64,000 nucleotides of DNA from NCBI GenBank assembly GCA_036383895.1, contig DASVNK010000018.1, positions 51,716 to 115,715 on the forward strand, written 5' to 3'. Source of the stretch: DASVNK01 sp036383895. Its GTDB lineage: Bacteria; Verrucomicrobiota; Verrucomicrobiia; Limisphaerales; SXQI01. Below, in pieces: positions 17,402 to 26,532 of this stretch. A program made the position numbers and the translations under genes. Under the pieces are notes generated by a model, which was given only the letters and a program-made list of their open reading frames with translations, was not told the DNA's origin and did no database searches. Each line of letters starts with the position of its first letter. The stretch's first letter is position 1.

Positions 17402-19459
17402 CTAAGCGACCTGCGGTTGAAGTGAAGTCGGCCGGGCAGGCGCACTCGGAGCGGCGGGCTTAGCGGGTTCTTCCTGCTGAACGAAAGGCTCCAGTTCTTC
17501 ACCATGGCGAACCAGGCGCGCACTGTTGAACACGACCAGGAGCGAACCGAGATTGTGCATGATGGCGGCGACAACCGCGTTCACGTAACCGAAAGCGGCA
17601 AGGGTGAGGCCACCGATAATAAAGAAAACTCCGAACAGGAAGTTTTGATTAATGACGGCGCGAGTGGCACGGGAAAGACGGATGAGAAACGGGAGACGTT
17701 TCAGGTCGCTGTTCATGAGCGCGATGGTGGCGCTATGAATTGCGACTTCGCTTCCGGCGGCACCCATCGCGACACCCATATCGCCAGCGGCGAGGGCTGG
17801 AGCGTCGTTGACACCGTCACCGACAACGGCAACGCGGTAACCGCGTGCTTTCATAGCGCGGACGAATTCGACTTTGTTTTGCGGGAGACATTCCGCCACC
17901 ACTTCCTCGCAACCGATCTCGCGCGCGACACGGGCGGCGACGGGTTGACGGTCACCGGTGACCATGGCGATGCGACGAACGCCGCTTTGCATGAGGCTGG
18001 CGAGAGATTCCCTGGCTTCTTCGCGGATTTCGTCGCGGAGACCAATCCAGCCGAGATATTTTCCATCACGCGCAACGTGGATCAGACTGAAACCTTCCGT
18101 TTCATTGAGGTCGACTGACTTGCTAATGTCTTCCTTGATGCCGTTGTCGATCAGCCATTGTGCGCGACCGACCAGAACGTCCCGGCTATCCACTTTGGCG
18201 CGGATGCCGCGACCAGCGGTTTCGGCGAAGTCCTTCGGTTCGGCAAGTTCGACGCCGGCTTCACTCGAAATATCCTGCAGTGCTTTCGCAGTGGGGTGGT
18301 TGCTGTATTTCTCGGCGGAGGCGGAGATGTAGAGCAATTCTGCAGGAGCTACGCCTTCGATCGGGGCGAGGCGCGAGACGGCGAGGCGACCTTTGGTCAA
18401 GGTGCCGGTTTTATCGAAGATGAAAGCGTTAATGCGCGCGGCGAGTTCGATATCACCGACGTTTTTGATAAGGATGCCGAGGCGCGCAGCGGATGAAAGG
18501 GCGGCCACCATCGCGGTAGGGGTTGCGAGAATGAACGCGCAAGGGCATGCCACCACGAGAACAGCGATGACGCGATCGATCTTGCCGGTGAATGCCCAGA
18601 CCAGAGCGCCCATGAGCAACACGAGCGGGGTGTAGTAGATCATGTATTGGTCCACGAGGCGCATAATGGGCAGCTTCGTTTTTTCGGCGGCGAGGATGAG
18701 TTCGCGGACGCGGCCGAGAGTGGTGTCCTGACCCGCGCGGTTCACTTTAATTTCGAGCACGCCGGTGAGGTTCTGCGTGCCGGCGAAAACTTCGTCACCG
18801 GGCTTTTTATCAACGGGCAACGATTCACCGGTGATGTTCGCCTGGTTGAAGGAGCCCTGGCCGGTGACAATGAGACCGTCCGCAGCGACGTTGTCGCCGG
18901 GGCGAATGCGGATAACATCACCGACAGAAAGATCGCGAGCTGCGACTTCCTCTTCTTTATTTCCAACGACGCGGCGAGCCTTGGTGGGAGTGAGTTTGAT
19001 TAGAGATTCGATCGAAGCGCGCGCGCCGGCGGCGGTGCGGGTTTCGATAATTTCGCCGAGAAGCATGAAGAATGCGACAAGACCGGCGGTTTTGTAATCG
19101 CCGATCGCGAAGGCCGCGAGAACGGCGATGCCGACGAGTTCGTTGATGCTGAGAATGCCCTTCCGGATGTCCTTAAACGACGTCCAAACGATCGGGTAAC
19201 CGAGAATGATGGCACCGAGCATCGCGCTGAAGTTCGCGATCATGTCGCCGGACTTGAACATGCCGCCGACGATGTAGGAGTTGATGATGAAGATCAGGCC
19301 AACGACCGTTTGCGTGAGGCGCACCGGGGTGTGCTCGTGGTCGTGGCCGCAGCTCGCGCAATTCGCATCGTGATGATGATCGTGGTCATGCTCGTGCTTG
19401 TGGTCATGGTTGTGATCGTGCTTGCGATCTTCACGGCTCAGCAGTGATGTGACTTGCAT
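17402..19459 (-). CDS. Heavy-metal P1B-type ATPase with His-rich N-terminus
   Basis: The 685-residue metal pump has TGES at 210-213 (actuator), CPC at 305-307 (transmembrane metal site), DKTGT at 349-353 (phosphorylation), an HP motif (SNHPTAKAL) and GDGVNDAPAL. The first 45 residues hold a dense His/Asp tract and a CASC motif, replacing the usual HMA domain. The final helix reads HNLGSLLVVFNSARL, unlike the standard Cu (MSxSS) signature, so the metal is uncertain: Zn, Co, Fe or Cu. The gene lies between hflK (14 bases) and the ABC ATPase (12 bases), within the long minus-strand operon. Confidence 0.93.
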   Translation of the reverse strand: MQVTSLLSREDRKHDHNHDHKHEHDHDHHHDANCASCGHDHEHTPVRLTQTVVGLIFIINSYIVGGMFKSGDMIANFSAMLGAIILGYPIVWTSFKDIRKGILSINELVGIAVLAAFAIGDYKTAGLVAFFMLLGEIIETRTAAGARASIESLIKLTPTKARRVVGNKEEEVAARDLSVGDVIRIRPGDNVAADGLIVTGQGSFNQANITGESLPVDKKPGDEVFAGTQNLTGVLEIKVNRAGQDTTLGRVRELILAAEKTKLPIMRLVDQYMIYYTPLVLLMGALVWAFTGKIDRVIAVLVVACPCAFILATPTAMVAALSSAARLGILIKNVGDIELAARINAFIFDKTGTLTKGRLAVSRLAPIEGVAPAELLYISASAEKYSNHPTAKALQDISSEAGVELAEPKDFAETAGRGIRAKVDSRDVLVGRAQWLIDNGIKEDISKSVDLNETEGFSLIHVARDGKYLGWIGLRDEIREEARESLASLMQSGVRRIAMVTGDRQPVAARVAREIGCEEVVAECLPQNKVEFVRAMKARGYRVAVVGDGVNDAPALAAGDMGVAMGAAGSEVAIHSATIALMNSDLKRLPFLIRLSRATRAVINQNFLFGVFFIIGGLTLAAFGYVNAVVAAIMHNLGSLLVVFNSARLVRHGEELEPFVQQEEPAKPAAPSAPARPTSLQPQVA

Positions 19460-19473
19460 AACTCTCCTCGAAA

Positions 19474-20619
19474 TTAACGTTGCTGCTGTTCAGGCAATCG
19501 CCGCTTTGGCGGCGGGTTTAAAAGCATGCGCAATTCAGATTTCTCGCCATCTGGCGAAGTTGGAAGTGCGAATACCCTCTCCTGGACGTTGGTCAATATG
19601 CGGGTCATGCTCTCGGCTTGCAAACGCGCTTTGAACAAATGGGGATTGGCGGTGTAGTTCGGTAATTGGTCGCGGAAATACTGCGCGTCTGATGCAACCA
19701 GCGCGAGCATGCGGTTAGCGTCGGTCTTGCCCTGGTTGATGACTGCATCGGCCTCACCTTTTGCGGTGCTGAGAACGCGGTTCGCGTAAGCGCGGGCGAC
19801 ATCGTTGCTTTGGCGGCGTTCGATCTCGGCGGTGGAAACCATCTCGAACGCCTGCTTCACTTGCAATGGCGGAACGATCTGGACCTGGGCATCCTCAATG
19901 GTGACGCCGAGTTGATGCTGGTGCACCAGGTCGCGCACGCGTTGGAGGATCGCTTCGCGGACCGCTTCGCGTTCGCGGCGGGTGGCTTGTTCGGCAGTGT
20001 AGCGAGCGGAGGCATAGAAGATCGCATTATCGACCGCGCTCTGGAGCACGTTCGAAGCGTTCACAAAATTCAGCGCGTAGTTCAGCGGCTGCGCGATTCG
20101 GTAACGGACATCGGTGCGAACGTGAATGATGTTTCCGTCCGAAGTGAGGGTGTAGCCATCGACTGCGGGATTCAGGGTGCCGGTTTGAGCCTGCTCGTTG
20201 CCCGCCGCTTCCTGTTCGGGAGTGGTTTGATACCAACCTGCTGTCGAGCGAACGGTCTGCACTTCGCCAATGGGGATGCGTACCACTTCATCGATGGGAC
20301 TCGGGAAAGCCCAATGCAATCCGGGGCCGAGCAACTGTTGATCGCCGGTGCCGACGGCACGACCGAAGCGCAGGATGATGGCGCGTTCGCCCGATGGCAC
20401 TGTGAAAATGCCGGAGAAGAAAAAGAGGATGACCAGCGCGACCATCAAGATTTTGACGATCACGAAACTGCTGCGCAACGCATCGGACAGGGCGCGCGAG
20501 CCGACTTCTTCGACGACGGCGGGATTTGGGTTGCCGGTCGGCGGCGGTGGGGTAGTGCCGGCCGCGACTTGTTCCGTCGTGCGGGGCGGCTCGTGCCTCA
20601 TTTTGTCGAGTTCGCTCAT
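19474..20619 (-). CDS. hflK: HflK-type SPFH domain protein
   Basis: The 381-residue protein has a proline-rich cytoplasmic N-terminus, one helix (VKILMVALVILFFFSGIF) and an SPFH/band-7 domain: VPSGERAIILRFGRAVGT, GLHWAFPSPIDEVVRIP and VRTDVRYRIAQPLNYAL. A long helix rich in Glu/Arg/Ala follows. HflK with HflC forms the large cage around the FtsH protease and limits its access to membrane substrates. No ftsH is in the window. A GAGG lies five bases upstream of ATG. The gene follows hflC by 17 bases and precedes the P-type ATPase by 14. Confidence 0.9.
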   Translation of the reverse strand: MSELDKMRHEPPRTTEQVAAGTTPPPPTGNPNPAVVEEVGSRALSDALRSSFVIVKILMVALVILFFFSGIFTVPSGERAIILRFGRAVGTGDQQLLGPGLHWAFPSPIDEVVRIPIGEVQTVRSTAGWYQTTPEQEAAGNEQAQTGTLNPAVDGYTLTSDGNIIHVRTDVRYRIAQPLNYALNFVNASNVLQSAVDNAIFYASARYTAEQATRREREAVREAILQRVRDLVHQHQLGVTIEDAQVQIVPPLQVKQAFEMVSTAEIERRQSNDVARAYANRVLSTAKGEADAVINQGKTDANRMLALVASDAQYFRDQLPNYTANPHLFKARLQAESMTRILTNVQERVFALPTSPDGEKSELRMLLNPPPKRRLPEQQQR

Positions 20620-20636
20620 GTCTGCCTCGTGAGGTG

Positions 20637-21605
20637 TTAACGTTTCGGTTCGTTGGCGGACAATGCCGGGCCGCGCGGGGCGGTTGTGTTGCCGTTGGAG
20701 CGTGGAGCGATGTTGTTGCTCGAGTTGTTAATCAGGAGATTAAAGGGCGAGATCGATGGGTCGGCGATGATGGTCGCACCTTTGCCAAGCGTGCTTTCCA
20801 AAGCACGGAGTTGCATCAGGAAAACAGCCAGTTCCTGGTTCTGCTGGAACACTGCGAAATGTTTGGTCGCTTCGGCGTCTGCGGCGCCGCGAATTGCGGA
20901 AGCTTCTTGTTCAGCTTTCGCGATGATTTCGGCGCGTTGCGCATCTGCTGCGCTTTTAATCGCAATTGCTTCGCTATCACCGAGGGCTTTCAAACGGTCA
21001 ATTTCACGCTGACGTTCGGCGGTCATGCGGTCGAACACCTTCGCAGTGACGTTCTCTGGAATGCCAAGCTGCTTGATGCCGACGAACTGCACCTTCACGC
21101 CGTATTTCGCCATGGCGGAAGTTTGAATCGCTTTGAGAATCTCCTCTTCGATCTGGCCGAACTTCAAGTTCTGGGAATTACTCGAGACGAAATCTGAGAA
21201 CGGATGCTGGCCGATGATGGCCTGCTTAACGCTGCGAACGAGGCTCTTCAAGTGCGGTTCAGCGACGGCGGGATCGCCACCGGTGAAGCTGTTGAAGAAA
21301 TCGCGCGGCTGTTCAATGGTCCAGCCGACATAGACGCTGGCCAACAGGTTGTGGCCGTCAGCGGTAAGCATCTGCTCGTAAGCATCTTCGAAATTATGAA
21401 TGCGCTTGTCGAAGCGATAGACCTTCTGGATCGGCAGGGGCCATTTGAAATAGAGGCCGGGTTTATCGATGGGCTGCGCGGAAGGCTTCGCGAAGGTGGT
21501 CAGCACCACGATTTCGGTCTGGCGCACCTGGAAGGTGAACAGCAGCAGAAAGAAAATGAGGAGGAGGATAACTCCAACTACCAGGGTAAGTGCGTTTCGT
21601 TTCAT
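20637..21605 (-). CDS. hflC: HflC-type SPFH domain protein
   Basis: The 322-residue protein has an N-terminal helix (LTLVVGVILLLIFFLLLF) and the HflC pattern: IVVLTTFAKPSAQPIDKPGL, WPLPIQKVYRFDKRIHNFE, KYGVKVQFVGIKQLGIPENV and MTAERQREIDRLKALGDSEA. This Arg/Glu/Ala coiled-coil region forms the vault wall in the known HflKC cage. It lies between two HflK-like genes (21 bases after the larger, 17 before the smaller), so the heteromer may contain three different SPFH subunits. Confidence 0.9.
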   Translation of the reverse strand: MKRNALTLVVGVILLLIFFLLLFTFQVRQTEIVVLTTFAKPSAQPIDKPGLYFKWPLPIQKVYRFDKRIHNFEDAYEQMLTADGHNLLASVYVGWTIEQPRDFFNSFTGGDPAVAEPHLKSLVRSVKQAIIGQHPFSDFVSSNSQNLKFGQIEEEILKAIQTSAMAKYGVKVQFVGIKQLGIPENVTAKVFDRMTAERQREIDRLKALGDSEAIAIKSAADAQRAEIIAKAEQEASAIRGAADAEATKHFAVFQQNQELAVFLMQLRALESTLGKGATIIADPSISPFNLLINNSSNNIAPRSNGNTTAPRGPALSANEPKR

Positions 21606-21626
21606 ATCTGAACTGAAATTCGTAAG

Positions 21627-23480
21627 TTAGCGTTTTGTTGGGATGGGGATGTCCGAGATGTCCGGAGTGATTTTCTCCTGGAGATCGAGTTGGTAAATGT
21701 CGTGGGTATTAGTGCTGGTCTTCACGATGAAGCGCACGTTAGTCGAGTTCTGCACGAGCGTCTGCAATTTCGCGCGGGTGGCATAGACTTCCGGCGCGGC
21801 GTCAAACGCCTTCATCTGCTGTTGGAAGCGGGTGGCTTGCGCGTCGGCGGAAGCAACGCGCTGAAAGCGATACCCTTCAGCTTCCTTGACCAGACGAACC
21901 GATTCGCCGCGCGCCATCTCGACGTGGCTTAAAGCATACCCTTCGGCATGGCGAATGGCCGCTTCACTTTCCTGGCGAGCGCCGACCACGTTTTCAAAGG
22001 CCACCGCCACTTTTTGCGGTGGATGCAAATCTTCGAGTCCGACCATGACGATCCGCACGCCCATCTTGTGCGAGTCGGCGGCTTTTTGGATGGCAGTTTG
22101 GAGGTCGCTTGCGGCCTTGGCTTTGCCTTTGGAGAGAATGTCGAAGAGATCGACGCCGACGAGGTAACGAACCACTTCGCGATAAGCGAGGCGTTGAAGG
22201 AGGTTGCTCGAATTGACGTGGTTGTAAGCGAACGCTTTGATGTCCTGGATCTGATATTGGACGGGAATGCCGACGGTGAGGAGGTCGACCGGCACTGCGC
22301 CAGTAACGCTATTCGTGTCCGTGGTGACCTGGCCTTCGCGCGAGGCGACCATGAGGTTCAGCGGTTGTTCTTCGTGGGGTACGTTCCAGGTAATGGTGCG
22401 GCCGTGGTCCGTATCCGCGGCTGTTCCGACCCGGAAGCTTTGGATTTTGTCGGTATGAAAACGATAGACTTTGTCGATCGGCCAAGGAGCTTTCAGGTGA
22501 ATGCCGGGATTCAACACCGCTTCGCGCGGGCGACCCCAACGTTCGAGGAGCGCTTGTTCACCTGGATCGACGAAAACAAAACAACTGGAAATAACGAGGA
22601 CCAAGAACTGGATCAGGATCAGCCACGCGAGCGCCTTCTCCATGAAGCGGTAAAACCAGGTTTCGGAAACTTTGAATCCGAATTGGTAATCGAGTGCCTG
22701 TGCAGCAGTGGTGAAAATACCTTCTGGCTGAGAGAGCAGGCCCAGCAAGCGGCTTTCATAGACGAGACGCTCCTGCTTGCCGCGAACGCGCGGGCGGTAG
22801 ATTTCCAGGATCAGGTTGATCAAGGATTCGAGTGCGGCCAAGCCGAGGAGGATTGCGAGTCCGCGCGCCAGAAAGAGATCGGCGCGAGGCACACCGAAAT
22901 AAATCAGTGCGAAGCAGGTGACGATCAGCCCGCAGAGATAGGCACCGAGCACCAGAAAGCTTGCGCTGGGACGGAGCAGGCGTTCGTTTTCGAAACGCGC
23001 GACGTTCGCTGAATACTTACCGAGGAGAAACAGAACGAGGGCCAGAACCGAGTAAAGCGCGAGCGCGACGAATTGCTGGCGTGGGTTTTGGACGATGACG
23101 TTATCCAACCACCGCCAGAGGAAAAAAGCGGCGGCGCCTTCCGTGATGAACAAGAGAACGGTGAAACCTGGGAGGAAAAAGCGTTCAAATTGCTCGCGCG
23201 AACGGCGGGCCGGGAAGGTTTCCGCTTCGGTCGAAAAGAGGCTGGCCGCGTTCTTTTCACGCGAAATCTCGTCAAATTCCAGCTTTTCGATCTGTTCTTT
23301 CTCTTCGAGACCGGATTGGAAATAACTGATTAGGGCAATGAGAGCGCCGATGCCAAAAAAGACCGCCGCGACCTGGCCACTCAAGCTGTGGCAATAGCGC
23401 GCCAAAACGATGGAAACACCACCCGCAACCAGCAGGATGATAAAATTCAGCAGGCCAATGTTCTTAATGTTTCGTTGCAT
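21627..23480 (-). CDS. Large HflK-like SPFH protein with multi-helix N-terminal domain
   Basis: The 617-residue protein has about six membrane helices in the first ~320 residues. The last (WLILIQFLVLVISSCFVFV) leads into an SPFH domain: DPGEQALLERWGRPREAVLN, GIHLKAPWPIDKVYRFHTD and VGIPVQYQIQDIKAFAYN. A coiled-coil with VGARQESEAAIRHAEGYA ends the protein. Standard HflK has only one membrane helix, so the polytopic N-terminus is an added module. The gene starts three bases after the upstream ABC permease stop and precedes hflC by 21 bases. Confidence 0.88.
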   Translation of the reverse strand: MQRNIKNIGLLNFIILLVAGGVSIVLARYCHSLSGQVAAVFFGIGALIALISYFQSGLEEKEQIEKLEFDEISREKNAASLFSTEAETFPARRSREQFERFFLPGFTVLLFITEGAAAFFLWRWLDNVIVQNPRQQFVALALYSVLALVLFLLGKYSANVARFENERLLRPSASFLVLGAYLCGLIVTCFALIYFGVPRADLFLARGLAILLGLAALESLINLILEIYRPRVRGKQERLVYESRLLGLLSQPEGIFTTAAQALDYQFGFKVSETWFYRFMEKALAWLILIQFLVLVISSCFVFVDPGEQALLERWGRPREAVLNPGIHLKAPWPIDKVYRFHTDKIQSFRVGTAADTDHGRTITWNVPHEEQPLNLMVASREGQVTTDTNSVTGAVPVDLLTVGIPVQYQIQDIKAFAYNHVNSSNLLQRLAYREVVRYLVGVDLFDILSKGKAKAASDLQTAIQKAADSHKMGVRIVMVGLEDLHPPQKVAVAFENVVGARQESEAAIRHAEGYALSHVEMARGESVRLVKEAEGYRFQRVASADAQATRFQQQMKAFDAAPEVYATRAKLQTLVQNSTNVRFIVKTSTNTHDIYQLDLQEKITPDISDIPIPTKR

Positions 23481-23483
23481 GCG

Positions 23484-24476
23484 TTAACTCAGCTCGCGTT
23501 CTTCAAAAAGGAGCATCGCAAATGCCAGCGCGGCTCCGAGGTATCCGGCCACATAGGCCAGTGCTTTGCCTACGTAACTCCAGGGAATGGTTCTGCCTTT
23601 TTCCAAAGCGTCGGACAGCCAGAACAACTGCCAGTTCGGAACGATCGTATAGAGCACCGAACTTACCCACACACCGACCGTCTGCCAAATGCTTGGATTA
23701 GCGATCTTATCGTCCAACCGGCGGCCAAAGAGATAATCGCTCATCAGCCCAATGAGAAACACGGCGGTGCAGATCGCCAAGGTCGGGATCATGTCCAGCC
23801 GTGTGGAACAGGCCAGCGCCACGGCGGCGAGGAGGAATAAAGCCATGAGAATCAACAACGAGGCCGGAATGAGGCGCCAGTCCATGTCTTTGCCGAACGT
23901 TTGGAAATTCCCTTCCTTGTCCAGGAAGTTGATCGCGAAAAAAGCGAGAGTAATGGTCGCGACTAAATAGAGCGTGGCGTTTGGAACAAAGGGCTTTCGG
24001 GCGAAGTAGTTGGTTAACCCGCCAAGCCCAAACGCGAGAACGACCGCGCCGTAGAAGATTTTTAAACCGATGCTGTCGGGATTTCCGTAAACGTCGAAAG
24101 ACATCCGGCTGGCAAGGAGCGAGGCCAATGCATTTACGTAAGTTAACACTGTAAGCGCGCCGATTAGTCCCAAGTACTTGCCAATCAAGAACTGAGCCTT
24201 GCCGACGGGCTTCGCGAGCACGGCCAAGGCTGTGCCAGATCGAATTTCGTGAGCGACCGCAGCCGAAGCGCTGATTCCCGCGGCAAAAAGGCCGGAGATG
24301 AACATGACGGCAAGCGTCGAGTCTTTGACCAACCATTGGTCGTCCCCAAAACCGAAGTAATAAACGCTGGAAAGAAAGATCGAGAACGAGGCAGCAGCAG
24401 TCATCACCAGCAGGAAAATCGGCTGGCGGACTAATTCCATAAAAGCGTTCGACGCTATGGTGTAGAGCTGTCGCAT
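23484..24476 (-). CDS. ABC-2 type permease, first gene of the eight-gene operon
   Basis: The 330-residue protein has about six to eight helices. The region AAVAHEIRSGTALAVLAKPV, followed by GKAQFLIGKYLG, is the typical ABC-2 coupling-helix region and resembles the equivalent stretch in the permease at 14803-16173. No ATPase is next to it; the only one in the operon is 6 kb downstream at 16178-17389. It has no close same-strand gene upstream, so the operon promoter should lie in the 290-bp gap to its right. The cargo is unknown. Confidence 0.85.
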   Translation of the reverse strand: MRQLYTIASNAFMELVRQPIFLLVMTAAASFSIFLSSVYYFGFGDDQWLVKDSTLAVMFISGLFAAGISASAAVAHEIRSGTALAVLAKPVGKAQFLIGKYLGLIGALTVLTYVNALASLLASRMSFDVYGNPDSIGLKIFYGAVVLAFGLGGLTNYFARKPFVPNATLYLVATITLAFFAINFLDKEGNFQTFGKDMDWRLIPASLLILMALFLLAAVALACSTRLDMIPTLAICTAVFLIGLMSDYLFGRRLDDKIANPSIWQTVGVWVSSVLYTIVPNWQLFWLSDALEKGRTIPWSYVGKALAYVAGYLGAALAFAMLLFEERELS

Positions 24477-24768
24477 CCTGTCGCTAGTAAGCTGTCAGAG
24501 TTAAGGTATTCCCCTGCGTTTGGCAAACGGGAACCTCGGATTGACACTGCGTTGCTTCATTGATCACGCCCCTCGGTCTCGATCACAAAGGGAACAGGAG
24601 CGCACCTTAGCTGAAAGTATTTTCGAGAAAAGTGTGCGTTCCGAAGCACATCTCCTATCCAAGTGCCTGCACATCAGCGCGAACCGAGGCGTTGCCAGAG
24701 TCGAAAGATTTTCGTCGGCCGTGAAAGATTTGCTCATTTCTGAACGTGTAAATCGTAGGGGAACTGAC

Positions 24769-25131
24769 GTGCCTATGCATATGGTATTACTAATCGAAGA
24801 CCAGCCGGACGTGGCGACGATGATCGAGCTGATGATCTCCAAGAATGGGCATCGCTCGTTCCTGGCGACGAATGTTGCTGAGGCACAGAATCTTTGGAAA
24901 GAACACCACGCCGAAATTACGCTTGTGCTGGCCGACCATACGTTGCCGGATGGATCGGGAATTGATTTCGCAAACCAAGTTCGCGCGGCGAATCCAAGCC
25001 TGCCGATTGTGATCACCAGCGGAATGGCTTACGCAGGAACGCCACACAATTTCCTGAGGCTCGACAAGCCATTCACAGTCGCGGAATTCAACCGATTGAT
25101 CTCCACGATCTCGCCGCCGAGTGGTGGATAG
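24769..25131 (+). CDS. Stand-alone response regulator receiver
   Basis: The ~120-residue protein is a single CheY-like domain: MVLLIEDQPDVATMIELM (acidic pocket ED), LVLADHTLPDGSG (phosphoacceptor Asp), IVITSGMAY (Thr/Ser switch) and LDKPFTVAEF (Lys). There is no output domain. The frame is open back to 24520, but the preceding 83 codons lack coherent domain sequence. GTG at 24769 has GGGGA about five to eight bases upstream; ATG at 24775 and 24781 are alternatives. No kinase is adjacent. The 24477-24768 gap holds the divergent upstream regions of this gene and the permease; I see no clear promoter or RNA there. Confidence 0.82.
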   Translation: MPMHMVLLIEDQPDVATMIELMISKNGHRSFLATNVAEAQNLWKEHHAEITLVLADHTLPDGSGIDFANQVRAANPSLPIVITSGMAYAGTPHNFLRLDKPFTVAEFNRLISTISPPSGG

Positions 25132-25191
25132 AACGATGATTGATGCGTTCGATTGCAGCGATTGCGCCGGAATGTTATGAGGTAGTCCGCC

Positions 25192-26529
25192 TTGGATAGC
25201 AGCGCAGAGAAGTTTCCGCCGGGATTGAACAACGCTTTTTTGTTCGCGACCTTCAACGCCCTCTCCTTTCAGATCATCCTTGGGAGTCCGATGATTCTTT
25301 ACGCGAAGAATCTCGGCGCATCGGCGACGGTCCTGGGGATTATTAGTGGCATGCTGCCGCTGCTGGTGATTTTCCAGATCCCGGCGGCGAATTACATCGG
25401 GCGAGTGGGATACAAAAAGTTCGTTTACGCCGGCTGGGGAAGCCGAGTGATTTTCATTTTCGCGATTGGCCTTGTGCCCGGAATGAATTTCCTGAGTTCC
25501 GGGACGAAACTGTCGCTCATACTATTTCTGTTATTCATCTTTAACCTGCTGCGCGGCATCTCCAGCTGTGCGTGGCTCCCTTGGATTTCCTCGCTTGTTC
25601 CGACTTCGGTGCGCGGACGCTTCCTGGCGGCTGACCAGGCTTTCATTGGAGTGGCGAGCTGCGCAGCGTTCCTGATTTCAGCGGCGATGCTTGGGGACCA
25701 GCCGCGCGCGTGGCAGTTTGCGGCACTGTTTTTTCTCAGCGGGATCAACGGGGTCATCAGCTTGCGTTTCTTGAAGCGAATACCTGATGTGCCGGTGCCG
25801 GAAGAAATAAGGACTTCCAAACAGCCGGTGCCCTGGCTGGCTATGCTGCAGCATCCGCCATTCAAAAAGTTGCTGATCATGAACCTGGGATGGTCGATCG
25901 CCTATGGCGGGATTAGTGCGTTCACAGTCGCGTTCCTTAAAACGGAAACAACCATGAGCGAACGCAGCATACTGATCCTGAGTTCGGTATTCTTCCTGGG
26001 TGCGCTGTTCAGTCTCTGGTTTGGTCGGCGGCTCGATAAACTCGGCAGCAAACCGGTGATGATTTTCAGTTCCATCCTGTGGCTGATCATTCTTTCCGTC
26101 TGGCTGCTGCTGGCCGGGAAGTATTTTGCGCCGGAGCCCTTCCTGATTTTGGGTCTGCAGTTCGCCATGGGGCTGGGGGCATCGGTCTTCAATATGTCGA
26201 ATGTGCGGTTGGCGATGGTGGTGACGCCGGAGATGGGCCGGAACCATTTCTTTGCGCTTTACTCGGTCGTGGCGAACTTGAGTCTTGGTTTGTCGCCGAT
26301 CGTATGGGGAATCGTCATCGACGGTTTTGCTGATTTGAACTACACCACACACAACTTCGAATGGAACCGATTCGGCGTGTTTTTCTGCGGCGCGGCATTC
26401 ATGTTCATTGTGACTACGTATTTAAAATTGAAACTTGAAGAACCAGCAGCAAAACCAGTCGAAGAGCTCGTGCGTGAGATGTTCATCAGCAGCCCGCAAC
26501 GGATGATCGCGCGCGTCTGGCCCCGGTAA
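25192..26529 (+). CDS. Major facilitator superfamily transporter
   Basis: The 445-residue protein has about 12 helices in two halves. TM1 (NNAFLFATFNALSFQIILG) begins only 12 residues from the start, which supports the TTG at 25192; GAGGT is eight bases upstream. The cytoplasmic loop after TM2 and the second-half loop FSLWFGRRLDKLGSKPVMIF match MFS motif A-like positions. No substrate can be assigned. The following gene begins three bases after this stop, so the two are probably co-transcribed. Confidence 0.88.
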   Translation: MDSSAEKFPPGLNNAFLFATFNALSFQIILGSPMILYAKNLGASATVLGIISGMLPLLVIFQIPAANYIGRVGYKKFVYAGWGSRVIFIFAIGLVPGMNFLSSGTKLSLILFLLFIFNLLRGISSCAWLPWISSLVPTSVRGRFLAADQAFIGVASCAAFLISAAMLGDQPRAWQFAALFFLSGINGVISLRFLKRIPDVPVPEEIRTSKQPVPWLAMLQHPPFKKLLIMNLGWSIAYGGISAFTVAFLKTETTMSERSILILSSVFFLGALFSLWFGRRLDKLGSKPVMIFSSILWLIILSVWLLLAGKYFAPEPFLILGLQFAMGLGASVFNMSNVRLAMVVTPEMGRNHFFALYSVVANLSLGLSPIVWGIVIDGFADLNYTTHNFEWNRFGVFFCGAAFMFIVTTYLKLKLEEPAAKPVEELVREMFISSPQRMIARVWPR

Positions 26530-26532
26530 GAT

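Noticed and set aside
24520..24768. 83-codon N-terminal extension of the receiver protein
   Set aside because: No domain features, and a better start with a nearby SD exists at 24769.
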